Origin: Spirochaetota bacterium
GTDB lineage: Bacteria > Spirochaetota > Spirochaetia > SZUA-6
DNA length: 57,020 nt
Direction: 5' to 3'
Assembly: GCA_013151965.1 (NCBI GenBank)
Contig: JAADHF010000100.1
Location: 1-57,020, forward strand
The position numbers and the translations under genes are program-made. Below, in pieces: positions 35,757 to 43,353 of this stretch. Positions within the stretch are counted from its first letter, which is position 1. Every line of letters begins with the position of its first letter. The notes beneath the pieces are model-generated. The model was not told the DNA's origin, did not search any database, and saw only the letters and a list, made by a program, of their open reading frames with translations.

Positions 35757-36686
35757 CTATATAGAATTAAAGTATTTTACCGTTTCCGATAACCCCTCTT
35801 TTAAGGTATATACCGGCTTCCAGCCTAATAATTTATTAGCTTTTTTATTGCTTAAACAGCTTACTTTTAAATCACCTGGTCTTGCCTCTGCAAATTCGGG
35901 TTCGATATTATTGCCGGTTATAGTGCAGAGCATCCTGTAAAGCTGATTTGTCTTAACAGCATTCTCTGTTCCGATGTTTACGGTAATATCTTTTTCATTT
36001 TCCGTGGCAAGAAGATTTGCCTTTACCACATCTTTTACATAGACATAGTCTCTTATCATGCCTTCGGGTTCTTCGGGGTATGCATAGATTTTAGACGTGC
36101 GGTTGTTAAGGAGGTTGTTGGTAAATATTGCAACTACACCGGCTTCCCCGAAAGGATCCTGTCTCGGTCCGTATACATTTGAATACCGTAAAACAGTGTA
36201 GTGGAGGCCGTATTGATTATTAAAAAAACGAAGATAATGTTCTCCCAGAAGTTTGTGTATTCCATACGGAGAGAGTGGTCTGGTTTCGTATTCCTCCGGG
36301 GTAGGAACAACATCCGCATCGCCGTACATTGCCCCGCCGGAAGATATAAATATAACCTTTTTAACCTTGTATTTAATAGTATTGTTAAGAACGTTTAACA
36401 AACCAAGTGCGTTTGTCTGTGCATCCTTTACAGGATCCCGCGCGGATACTGTAACACTGATCTGTGCGGCATGGTGATTAACAATATCGGGCTTTTCTAT
36501 CTCGAATATTTTCTCAAGTTCCGGGGCTCCGATATCCAGGATATACAATTTTGCTCTATCCGGTACATTCTCAAGTTTGCCGGCGGCCAGGTTATCAACT
36601 ATCACTACATCATAACCGGCTTTTATATATGCTTCAGCTAAATGGGAACCTATAAAACCGGCGCCGCCTGTTAATAAAACTTTCAT
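35757..36686 (-). CDS. NAD-dependent sugar epimerase/dehydratase (GalE-like)
   Basis: Extended short-chain dehydrogenase of 309 aa acting on nucleotide sugars. The NAD loop is LLTGGAGFIGSHLAEAYI, VDNLAAGKLENV follows strand 2, HHAAQISVTVSARDP and SSGGAMYGD are family segments, and YGIHK is the catalytic YxxxK. It is most like UDP-glucose 4-epimerases of the short type; exact substrate open. No Shine-Dalgarno sequence; the promoter at 36693-36721 puts +1 on the ATG. It may supply surface polysaccharide synthesis, though no glycosyltransferases lie near. Confidence 0.88.
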   Translation of the reverse strand: MKVLLTGGAGFIGSHLAEAYIKAGYDVVIVDNLAAGKLENVPDRAKLYILDIGAPELEKIFEIEKPDIVNHHAAQISVTVSARDPVKDAQTNALGLLNVLNNTIKYKVKKVIFISSGGAMYGDADVVPTPEEYETRPLSPYGIHKLLGEHYLRFFNNQYGLHYTVLRYSNVYGPRQDPFGEAGVVAIFTNNLLNNRTSKIYAYPEEPEGMIRDYVYVKDVVKANLLATENEKDITVNIGTENAVKTNQLYRMLCTITGNNIEPEFAEARPGDLKVSCLSNKKANKLLGWKPVYTLKEGLSETVKYFNSI

Positions 36687-36692
36687 GCCCTG

Positions 36693-36721
36693 ACAATAAC
36701 ATCAGTTTTGCTTGTGGTCAA
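36693..36721 (-). promoter_or_regulatory. Sigma-70 promoter of the epimerase gene, leaderless
   Basis: On the minus strand TTGACC (36716-36721), 17-bp spacer, TATTGT (36693-36698), then six bases to the ATG at 36686. The predicted +1 is therefore the A of the start codon. Confidence 0.6.
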
Positions 36722-36840
36722 TATACCCATCCGGAAACTTGATTATTCTTGTGCTGCGGTGTGGACGAATATCTATATCTGTTTCCGTAATTCCGAAATA
36801 TCCGGCCAGGAGTATGTTGTTAAAAACCTTATTTCTCTTC

Positions 36841-37919
36841 CTAATATAAGAATCCGAATAGATACAAAGGTATCTCATATTTATTCCCATATAAGATATC
36901 ATCTTTAACTAAGAATGCATTATCTAAGCTATTCTTTATCTGCTTTTTTGTCTTATTTTTTCCGCCAATTTCAAAAATCATTTTATTGACTTCAAAGTCT
37001 CCTGTCTTGCTGTAATAGATATTGTTTCCGGAATTCTTAATCATCTTAATAAAAAATATTTCTCTTATTGTCCCTATTCTTGATTCATATCCAATTTCTT
37101 CTATTATCGATTTGTAAAGGTCGGTATTGTCCAAATATATTTTTTCGGTCTGTCTTAATAAATTACTTCCGGATTTATTTTTTGATATTAGTTCTATTAA
37201 TCCGGTTTCTTTTAATATGTTAAGATAATTCTGAATTGTTTTATTATCCAACCCAATATTTTTTGATATATTGTTTCTGTTCAATTCTCCAGGTGGTATT
37301 GTAGATAAATATGAAAGTATTCTCTTAAAATTCGATAAATTTTCTGTTTTTAATTTATAGTAATTTGAAATATCCTCATAGATTGTTTTTTCTATTATTC
37401 TTAATATTTTCTGATGATATGTTTCCTTATCTTCTAAATAAAACGGATAATAACCGTTGCAAAGATATTCTTTAAAATACCCTTTAATCTTTTTAATCCC
37501 TGCAATCTTTTTTTCTATTTCGTTTTTATTATTTATTATTTCATCGAATGTTATAACATCGAGACTAATAATGTCATTAAATAACAAGTATTCCCTGAAT
37601 GACATTCCTCCTATTTTGTATAATACTCCCCGCCTTGATAAATCATAGGTTCCTCTTATTAAATCAATGCCGGAACTTCCGGAAAATATAATTTTTATAT
37701 CCGGAAATGCATCATAAATATTCTTAAGTTCCTGGTTCCAATTAGGATATTTATATATTGAAGCAATAAAGTCGTTTTCCCTGTCCCTCTTGGGCCAATC
37801 AAGCCTGTTAGGCGATTATTGATATTAAATTTCCTGTAGATATAACGATGATGTTTATAATTAGTATTCTGCAGAAGTCTTTTATAGGTTGAATATACTC
37901 CAATAATGTTATTATATAT
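36841..37919 (-). pseudogene. Decayed AAA (AAA_14) / DUF4143 ATPase
   Basis: Remnant of an ATPase of the AAA_14-DUF4143 type. Reading on the minus strand, an N-terminal piece from 37919 (IYNNIIGVYSTYKRLLQN) contains Walker A GPRGTGKTTLLLQY, then stops matching at about 37755. A second frame resumes immediately with YPNWNQELKNIYDAF and runs intact through the DUF4143 part to the natural end GFLY. The roughly 50-60 residues holding Walker B are gone and the frame is shifted, so this is an internal deletion. The first codon is ATA, with AGGAG ten bases upstream. The region is distinctly AT-richer than its neighbours, suggesting acquired DNA. Confidence 0.85.
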
Positions 37920-37977
37920 TCAGAGTATACTCCTGTTTATATTGCCTGTAAAGTGGTTTTAACGCCAGGCTAAGCTG

Positions 37978-38607
37978 CTATTTAATTTTTTCTCCGGATA
38001 TGGATAAACCAAAAGGGCTCTCTATAACTTTGTAATTGTCAAGATTACTATCTTTTAACAAAGATACGATTTCATTCTTTGTGTATGCTGCATTTATCGA
38101 TGATTTTAAACCTTGTTTCATAACTTTTTTTGTTAGATTCTTTTTCATTAAAAAAATAATAAATGGATTTATATTTCTTTTTAGATCCCCTATAAAGAAA
38201 TTGCCACCGACCTTCAGGACCCTTTTAATTTCATTAATTACATTCATGGGATGAGTCCATTCATGGAGTGAACCGGCTGTAAAAACTCCATCAAAGAAAT
38301 CATCGGGAAAAGGAAAATTTTTAGTTGCATCACTAATAGTTACTTTGATTTTTTCTTCCAGGTTATATTTTCCTGCGTTGCTTTCAGCCAATTTTCCCAT
38401 AGTTTCACTTATTTCTATCCAATAAAGAGTGGAGTTCGGGCATTTTTTCAGCCATTCCAGACCTAAATAACCAGGACCCGGTCCGATTTCTAATACCGTG
38501 CCTCCGGTAATACCAGCCTTTATTACTTCATTAGTTTCTAACAGGCCGCGGTCACGAAGCTTTTTCTGCATTTCGTCATAATCCTGTACAAGTATTTTAC
38601 CGGTAAT
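37978..38607 (-). CDS. Class I SAM-dependent methyltransferase, probable ATT start
   Basis: Methyltransferase with VLEIGPGPGYLGLEWL (SAM loop), YWIEISETMGKLA, ISDATKNFPFPDDFFDGVF and EIKRVLKVGG. From the first ATG (38571) the product has 197 aa, but similarity to the family seems to start earlier with TGKILVQDYDEM. That stretch is in frame with no ATG, GTG or TTG before the next stop. AGGAG at 38615-38619 sits exactly seven bases before an ATT at 38607, which I take as the start (209 aa). The gene is AT-rich and lies in the mosaic patch. Substrate unknown. Confidence 0.75.
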   Translation of the reverse strand: MTGKILVQDYDEMQKKLRDRGLLETNEVIKAGITGGTVLEIGPGPGYLGLEWLKKCPNSTLYWIEISETMGKLAESNAGKYNLEEKIKVTISDATKNFPFPDDFFDGVFTAGSLHEWTHPMNVINEIKRVLKVGGNFFIGDLKRNINPFIIFLMKKNLTKKVMKQGLKSSINAAYTKNEIVSLLKDSNLDNYKVIESPFGLSISGEKIK

Positions 38608-38617
38608 TCTTCTGCTC

Positions 38618-39022
38618 CTATGGACTGCTTAAAGGCCAGGCAAATATCCCTGAGCTGATAATCAGTAAGCCGTTTATTACGAGCCCTAATAACCCCTTCT
38701 CAATTATTTGTGAGGCACTACCATCCCAAAACAGAACAATAGCGGTGATCGAGAGCACAGCGGACCATATCACCGCAGGGCGAAACCATTGCTGCCCCAT
38801 CAACATTCCTGTTCCTGCAGCCACTAAACCCAGGGATGCAAGGGTATACAGAATCGAAGCTATTGTACGGGCTCCTCCATCTCCCAACATGCCTGTCAGG
38901 AGCCACGACTCTCCCGACCAGCCCATCTCAGGCTTATATGCAATCAATTTAAGGCTTAAGGTGACATACCAGAGATGAGCCAGGCCATGCAAAATAACGA
39001 AAACAGCGAAGAAAGTTATCAT
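38618..39022 (-). CDS. Small hypothetical membrane protein
   Basis: A 134-aa protein with about four hydrophobic helices (roughly residues 1-25, 40-72, 80-100 and 108-130) and conserved-looking polar residues HGLAHLWY near the start. No family recognised. A strong Shine-Dalgarno sequence (GAGGAGG) precedes the ATG. Its base composition is clearly GC-richer than the adjacent methyltransferase and ATPase remnant, so the three probably have different origins. Its stop codon TAG forms part of the Shine-Dalgarno sequence of the methyltransferase, implying coupled expression. Confidence 0.65.
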   Translation of the reverse strand: MITFFAVFVILHGLAHLWYVTLSLKLIAYKPEMGWSGESWLLTGMLGDGGARTIASILYTLASLGLVAAGTGMLMGQQWFRPAVIWSAVLSITAIVLFWDGSASQIIEKGLLGLVINGLLIISSGIFAWPLSSP

Positions 39023-39406
39023 TAAAGACCTCCTCTCCCGGATGAAGTCCGATCGATTTATTCGATGTTTGATAGGGACCCATATTATGTCGAGCTTTGT
39101 TCGATCAAAAGGCGTCCTGACATAATATATTTAACAGTTTTAAATTATACACACGCATGATTTTACATGAATGCAATAGTAGAATCAATTAGAAGCAGTA
39201 ATATACATTCATGCCGGGGCGCAAATTAAAGAGACCTTTGCAAATTTGTTAAACCGGATAAAAATACAAAAAATGATCTTTACTATTGGAACTATCAATA
39301 TATTTTTGTAGTTTTAACAGATGTATAATATAATAACAGCAAGGCTGCACTATGTATATCTGTTAAAAACCGGGCAGGAGAGGTTAAGCGGTCGTAAGGG
39401 TATTAA
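39023..39406. other. Non-coding stretch between membrane protein and Nudix gene
   Basis: This 384-base gap holds no convincing gene. It contains the Shine-Dalgarno region of the leftward membrane protein, an inverted repeat at 39082-39128, and a TATAAT at 39324-39329 that may be the -10 element for the Nudix gene, though no matching -35 element is evident. The rest is AT-rich with no structure I can name. Confidence 0.6.
39082..39128. repeat. Inverted repeat, 10-bp arms
   Basis: ATATTATGTC (39082-39091) and GACATAATAT (39119-39128) are perfect inverted copies with a 27-base centre. There is no T-run, so it is not a terminator. It could be an operator, a recombination scar or chance. Confidence 0.5.
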
Positions 39407-40018
39407 ATGCAGTACGGTATAAAAGAAATTAAAGAAAAACTTGCTTTCTACCATCCTTCGCATGTCTTTTACAGAGAAAAATATCATGCGGCGGTTATTA
39501 TACCTTTAATCGAGATTAACAATGATATACAAATCCTTTTTGAAGTTCGCTCGGAATCTCTGTCCAGGCATCCGGGACAGGTAGGTTTTCCGGGAGGGGG
39601 CATCGAAACAGGGGAAAGTCCGTTAGAAGCCGCCTTAAGGGAAATGGAAGAGGAGTGCGGCATCGGAAAGAATGATGTGGAAATATTCGGTGCTCTGGAT
39701 ACCGTGGAAAGCATAACAGGTACGGTTGTTTCATCATTCGTGTGCGGCATAGATGAATGTATTACGGTTAAACCGGATAATAATGAGGTTGCGGAAGTTT
39801 TTACTGTTCCTCTTATACAATTAAAAGAGGAAGGGTTTAGAGAGTCCCGGGTAAAAGAAGTTTTTACCCTGTCGGATGGTTTCCCCGTTGAATTGCTGAA
39901 AAATGCGGAATGGAGGCACGAGTATACTTATCCTGTATATTACTATCAATATGATAAATATCTGATTTGGGGACTAACGGCAAGGATACTAAAGCACTTT
40001 GTCGAAATCGTATCGTAA
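39407..40018 (+). CDS. Nudix hydrolase, CoA pyrophosphatase type
   Basis: A 203-aa Nudix enzyme. The Nudix box is GGGIETGESPLEAALREMEEE, about residues 64-84, shown here without its last residues, with the catalytic REMEEECG glutamates intact. The preceding LSRHPGQVGFPGG is typical of the CoA pyrophosphatase subgroup (YeaB/NudL type), which cleaves CoA to phosphopantetheine and 3',5'-ADP. C-terminal ...YLIWGLTARIL is also typical. A Shine-Dalgarno AAGGG precedes the ATG. Confidence 0.88.
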   Translation: MQYGIKEIKEKLAFYHPSHVFYREKYHAAVIIPLIEINNDIQILFEVRSESLSRHPGQVGFPGGGIETGESPLEAALREMEEECGIGKNDVEIFGALDTVESITGTVVSSFVCGIDECITVKPDNNEVAEVFTVPLIQLKEEGFRESRVKEVFTLSDGFPVELLKNAEWRHEYTYPVYYYQYDKYLIWGLTARILKHFVEIVS

Positions 40019-40093
40019 GTACTTTTTTATTGTGAAAGAAGAAAGGCTAAATGCCGAATATTGTAAATAGCAGAAACTAAAGGGGTGATTTGT

Positions 40094-42382
40094 TTGAAAA
40101 AAACTATTTCCTGTGCCGTTCTATTGCTCTTGCTTGCAGTGAATATTTTCTCCGAGGTAGTTTTTTCCGATCTCGATCTTTCTTCCCAAAACATTCTTCT
40201 TTTCCAGGCTAAAACCGATTCGCCCGTATTCGGCAAATATAAAACCTTATTCTCTGCCGGTCTTACAGGCAAGAAGAAAATAGAGCAGCTTACATTTTTC
40301 CCTGAGCGTGCTTTATATCTTCAGGATAAGGGTGTACTGCAAATTCAGAATAGATTCGGAGTATTCAGATCGGATACCGATCTTAAGCATATAACAAAGG
40401 TAAATCTTTTCCCCTCCTTTGCAGGGGGCAGCCAGGTCGCAAATGGAAAAATAAACCCCATCGAGAGTTCTCCCGATGGAAGGTATCTGCTCTACAACCG
40501 GCAGATATCGGATGCTTTCGGAGACCTGATCATTTATGATCTTAGAAAAGCTGTTAAAACCGTAGTTTCCAATCATGTGGAATATTCATTGGACGGTCCT
40601 GAGGTAATCTGGTCTCCGGATTCCAAATTCATAATTTATTATAAGGGAGAAGAGCTCTACTATTACTCGATAGATCAGCTTAACGGGAAAAGGGTAATGG
40701 CAGAGAAATTTCGTAGAATAGGCAAGGGCAGAATTTCGAATGTTAAGTGGGGCCGTAATAATTCGCTGTTTTATGTGTCCGGCGATCTTGTCTATATGAT
40801 AGACAGCCGGGCTCTCTTTACAAGAGCTCTTTACTCGGGGTTTTTAAAAATCGGCAGTATTAAGGGAAAAATTCCTTTTAAATTTGATTCGAACTTTGAT
40901 GAATTCTGGATTTCGCCTTCCGGCGACAGAATTCTTTTTAACAAGTGGGGAAGAAATATATTCCTCTACCTATTATCCAACAAAGATTATCTCTCGATCG
41001 GCAGCACCCAGTCTCTGCCCTATCTCTATCTGCCGCGTAGTACATATGTAAAACGGATTGTCTGGAATACTGATAATATAATTACCGTGCTTACAATGGG
41101 GAGAGAAAAGGGAAAGGTGGAATCTGCGGTATTCCGTCTAAAAATACCGAAGAGCGGAGATATTTCTTCCTTCAGGCGTATGGATGATGCCGGTGTTACG
41201 GATATTGTACTGTCATCTGACGGCAGAGAAATTATACTTCTGAAAGAGTCCGGTATCTATTTAAAATCTTATTCCGACTGGAAGGATATCGTAAGTTTTA
41301 CCCAGGCCAGGCCTCTTTACGCCCTATGGGCGGACACTGAACATCTTATTGTAAGCGGTGCATATTTTACCAGGATGTACAATCTTGCCGATAAAAGTTC
41401 CAGTCTTATAGCACTGTCTCAACCGGACTATTCCGGATTTAATGAGGAAACAGGGAAGCCTATGGTACGCCTGAAAAAGATTTTGTACGAGTATAATTCT
41501 TCCACTGTTCAATGGGTAAAAACCGATAAGGCGAAATTTAAACAACCGAGTGTTTCCTCGGATCATTACCGGGCATATCTGGAAGAATCATCACAGGGGA
41601 GCTATAAGAATATGGTGATGATAAGGGATACAAAAGGCTTCGGAACGAAACCTCTTTTCCCTTACGAGAAAATACAGTACGAAAAATTCCCCAAAAGGGG
41701 CGAGCCCGTCAATTTTAATGATTTTACACACGGTTCAAGAATAAGACGCAGAGAAGTTTCTCTTGTTTTTAATGCGATAGATTCCATAGAAGGTCTTGCC
41801 GGGATACTGCGTGTACTGGGAGATTACAGTATACGTGCGACGTTCTTTGTAAACGGAGAGTTTATACGGCGGTATCCTGATGCTGTAAAGGAAATAGCAG
41901 AATCAGGGCACGAAGTGGGATCTCTTTTTTATGTATATTTTAATATGACCGATTCGAGGTTCCATCTAGATAAAGAATTCATAAAAAGCGGGCTGGCAAA
42001 AAATGAGGATGATTACTTTAATGCAACCGGAAAAGACCTTTCCCTTATCTGGCACGCCCCTTATTATTTTGTAAGTTCGGAAATAATTGCAGCAGCGAAA
42101 GAAATGAATTATACTTATATCGGCAGGGATATAGATACACTGGACTGGGTATCAAAGAACGAATCAAATATAGCTTCCGGAATTTATTTTCCGTCTTCCG
42201 TACTTGTGGAGAGGATTTTAAAGGAGAAAAAGCCCGGATCGATAATACCGGTTAGAGTCGGAATCGGGCAGGGAGGGAGAGATGATTATCTTTTCCAGAA
42301 AATTGATCTTCTTATAGACGGACTGGTTAAGCGCGGGTATAGTATTGTTCCGGTTTCACAATTGATGGAGCATGCACGGTGA
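40094..42382 (+). CDS. Secreted TolB-like propeller fused to a NodB-like domain lacking metal ligands
   Basis: A 762-aa exported protein. The TTG at 40094 is preferred over a GTG at 40085 because AGGGGTG lies a few bases before it; a signal peptide follows (residues 1-22). Residues 100-450 hold PD40/TolB-like propeller blades: SSPDGRYLLY, WSPDSKFIIYY, ISPSGDRILF, LSSDGREIIL. Residues 550-760 have the polysaccharide-deacetylase fold (ATFFVNGEFIRRYPDAV, SGHEVGS, WHAPYYF). However, the TFDDG motif reads LVFNAID, and the metal-binding HxxxH after GHEVG is SLFYVYF, so catalysis is doubtful. It may bind glycan without cleaving it. Confidence 0.8.
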   Translation: MKKTISCAVLLLLLAVNIFSEVVFSDLDLSSQNILLFQAKTDSPVFGKYKTLFSAGLTGKKKIEQLTFFPERALYLQDKGVLQIQNRFGVFRSDTDLKHITKVNLFPSFAGGSQVANGKINPIESSPDGRYLLYNRQISDAFGDLIIYDLRKAVKTVVSNHVEYSLDGPEVIWSPDSKFIIYYKGEELYYYSIDQLNGKRVMAEKFRRIGKGRISNVKWGRNNSLFYVSGDLVYMIDSRALFTRALYSGFLKIGSIKGKIPFKFDSNFDEFWISPSGDRILFNKWGRNIFLYLLSNKDYLSIGSTQSLPYLYLPRSTYVKRIVWNTDNIITVLTMGREKGKVESAVFRLKIPKSGDISSFRRMDDAGVTDIVLSSDGREIILLKESGIYLKSYSDWKDIVSFTQARPLYALWADTEHLIVSGAYFTRMYNLADKSSSLIALSQPDYSGFNEETGKPMVRLKKILYEYNSSTVQWVKTDKAKFKQPSVSSDHYRAYLEESSQGSYKNMVMIRDTKGFGTKPLFPYEKIQYEKFPKRGEPVNFNDFTHGSRIRRREVSLVFNAIDSIEGLAGILRVLGDYSIRATFFVNGEFIRRYPDAVKEIAESGHEVGSLFYVYFNMTDSRFHLDKEFIKSGLAKNEDDYFNATGKDLSLIWHAPYYFVSSEIIAAAKEMNYTYIGRDIDTLDWVSKNESNIASGIYFPSSVLVERILKEKKPGSIIPVRVGIGQGGRDDYLFQKIDLLIDGLVKRGYSIVPVSQLMEHAR

Positions 42383-42449
42383 TGTCAGTAAAATTACTGA
42401 TTAATAATATAGAAAAAATAGACGATAACAGAGGAGGGAGTAACAGACC

Positions 42450-42875
42450 TTGAAAAATAATAATCCATTAGAGGCATACAGAGAAACACAAATTAAGACC
42501 GCGAACCAGGGTAAGCTTATTGTTATGTTATACGATGGAGCAATTCGGAACATCAATCTTGCACTGGAACTGCTGGCGAAAAAAAAGAAGAAACTGGATG
42601 TAATAAGTAATTATATTATAAAAGCACAGGATATTATAACAGAGCTTATTGTTTCGCTGGATTTTGAAAAGGGTGGAGAAATAGCCAAAAACCTCTTTTC
42701 GTTGTACGTTTTCATGAATCGGGAACTCCTCGATGCGAATATTACAAAGAAAAATAAACCCCTGGAAGATGTTAAGATGCTGCTTGCCGAGCTTAGAGAA
42801 GCCTGGGCTGAGGTAGCAAAAAAGAGTGCAGGTGAAAATCAGAAAGGTTCCGCCGGCATAAACATTGCAGGGTAA
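42450..42875 (+). CDS. fliS: Flagellar export chaperone FliS
   Basis: A 141-aa helical chaperone that keeps flagellin soluble before export. The N-terminus NPLEAYRETQIKTANQGKL and LIVMLYDGAIRNINLA are the diagnostic FliS segments. The start is TTG, supported by GAGGAGGG nine bases upstream. The C-terminal 20 residues are polar and probably disordered. It heads a run of tightly packed genes (flgN-like, polA, coaE, SPOR). Confidence 0.93.
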   Translation: MKNNNPLEAYRETQIKTANQGKLIVMLYDGAIRNINLALELLAKKKKKLDVISNYIIKAQDIITELIVSLDFEKGGEIAKNLFSLYVFMNRELLDANITKKNKPLEDVKMLLAELREAWAEVAKKSAGENQKGSAGINIAG

Positions 42876-42891
42876 TTCGGGGGCATTAAAG

Positions 42892-43353
42892 ATGATTACC
42901 GCCAGAGAAGCAGAAATAGAACAGCGGGTTAATATACTAAAAAAGTTAAAAGAGACTCTGTTAAGGCAGAGAGAAAAATTCCATGCATACCTTGGCCTGC
43001 TGGAAGAGGAAGAGGAATCAATAGCAGCCGGTAATATAGACAGGCTCGAAGTACAGGTTCGGATGGAAGAGGAGATAGTTCAGGAAATTACAAACTTTCA
43101 GAAAGTAATGCTTCCGCTGGATGAACTGTACAGCAGAGCTTATCCGGTAAAAGAAAAATCAATATCCATGCTGAAAGATTCACTGGAAAAGGTAAAACAG
43201 AGAGTTCTACAGAGGAATAAGAAAAACAGGGTGCTGCTGGGAGAGAAAATGAATTCTGTACGGCACGAAATTAAATCGTTAAAAATGAAGGTGGATACGG
43301 TTTCTCCCTATGCTGATATCGGAGTTCCCACTCTGGTTGATATTACTACATGA
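42892..43353 (+). CDS. FlgN-like flagellar chaperone
   Basis: About 153 aa, almost wholly helical coiled-coil with ...LGLLEEEEESIAAGNIDRLE in the middle, the pattern of FlgN-type chaperones that escort hook-filament junction proteins. The ATG at 42892 follows GGGGG by seven bases; a TTG at 42865 overlapping fliS is an alternative. Position right after fliS supports a flagellar role. The last four bases overlap the start of polA (ATGA). Confidence 0.7.
   Translation: MITAREAEIEQRVNILKKLKETLLRQREKFHAYLGLLEEEEESIAAGNIDRLEVQVRMEEEIVQEITNFQKVMLPLDELYSRAYPVKEKSISMLKDSLEKVKQRVLQRNKKNRVLLGEKMNSVRHEIKSLKMKVDTVSPYADIGVPTLVDITT

Noticed and set aside
36702..36908. Overlapping short frames on both strands beside the ATPase remnant
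   Set aside because: No Shine-Dalgarno sequence or family resemblance; the ATPase ends naturally at GFLY before this stretch.
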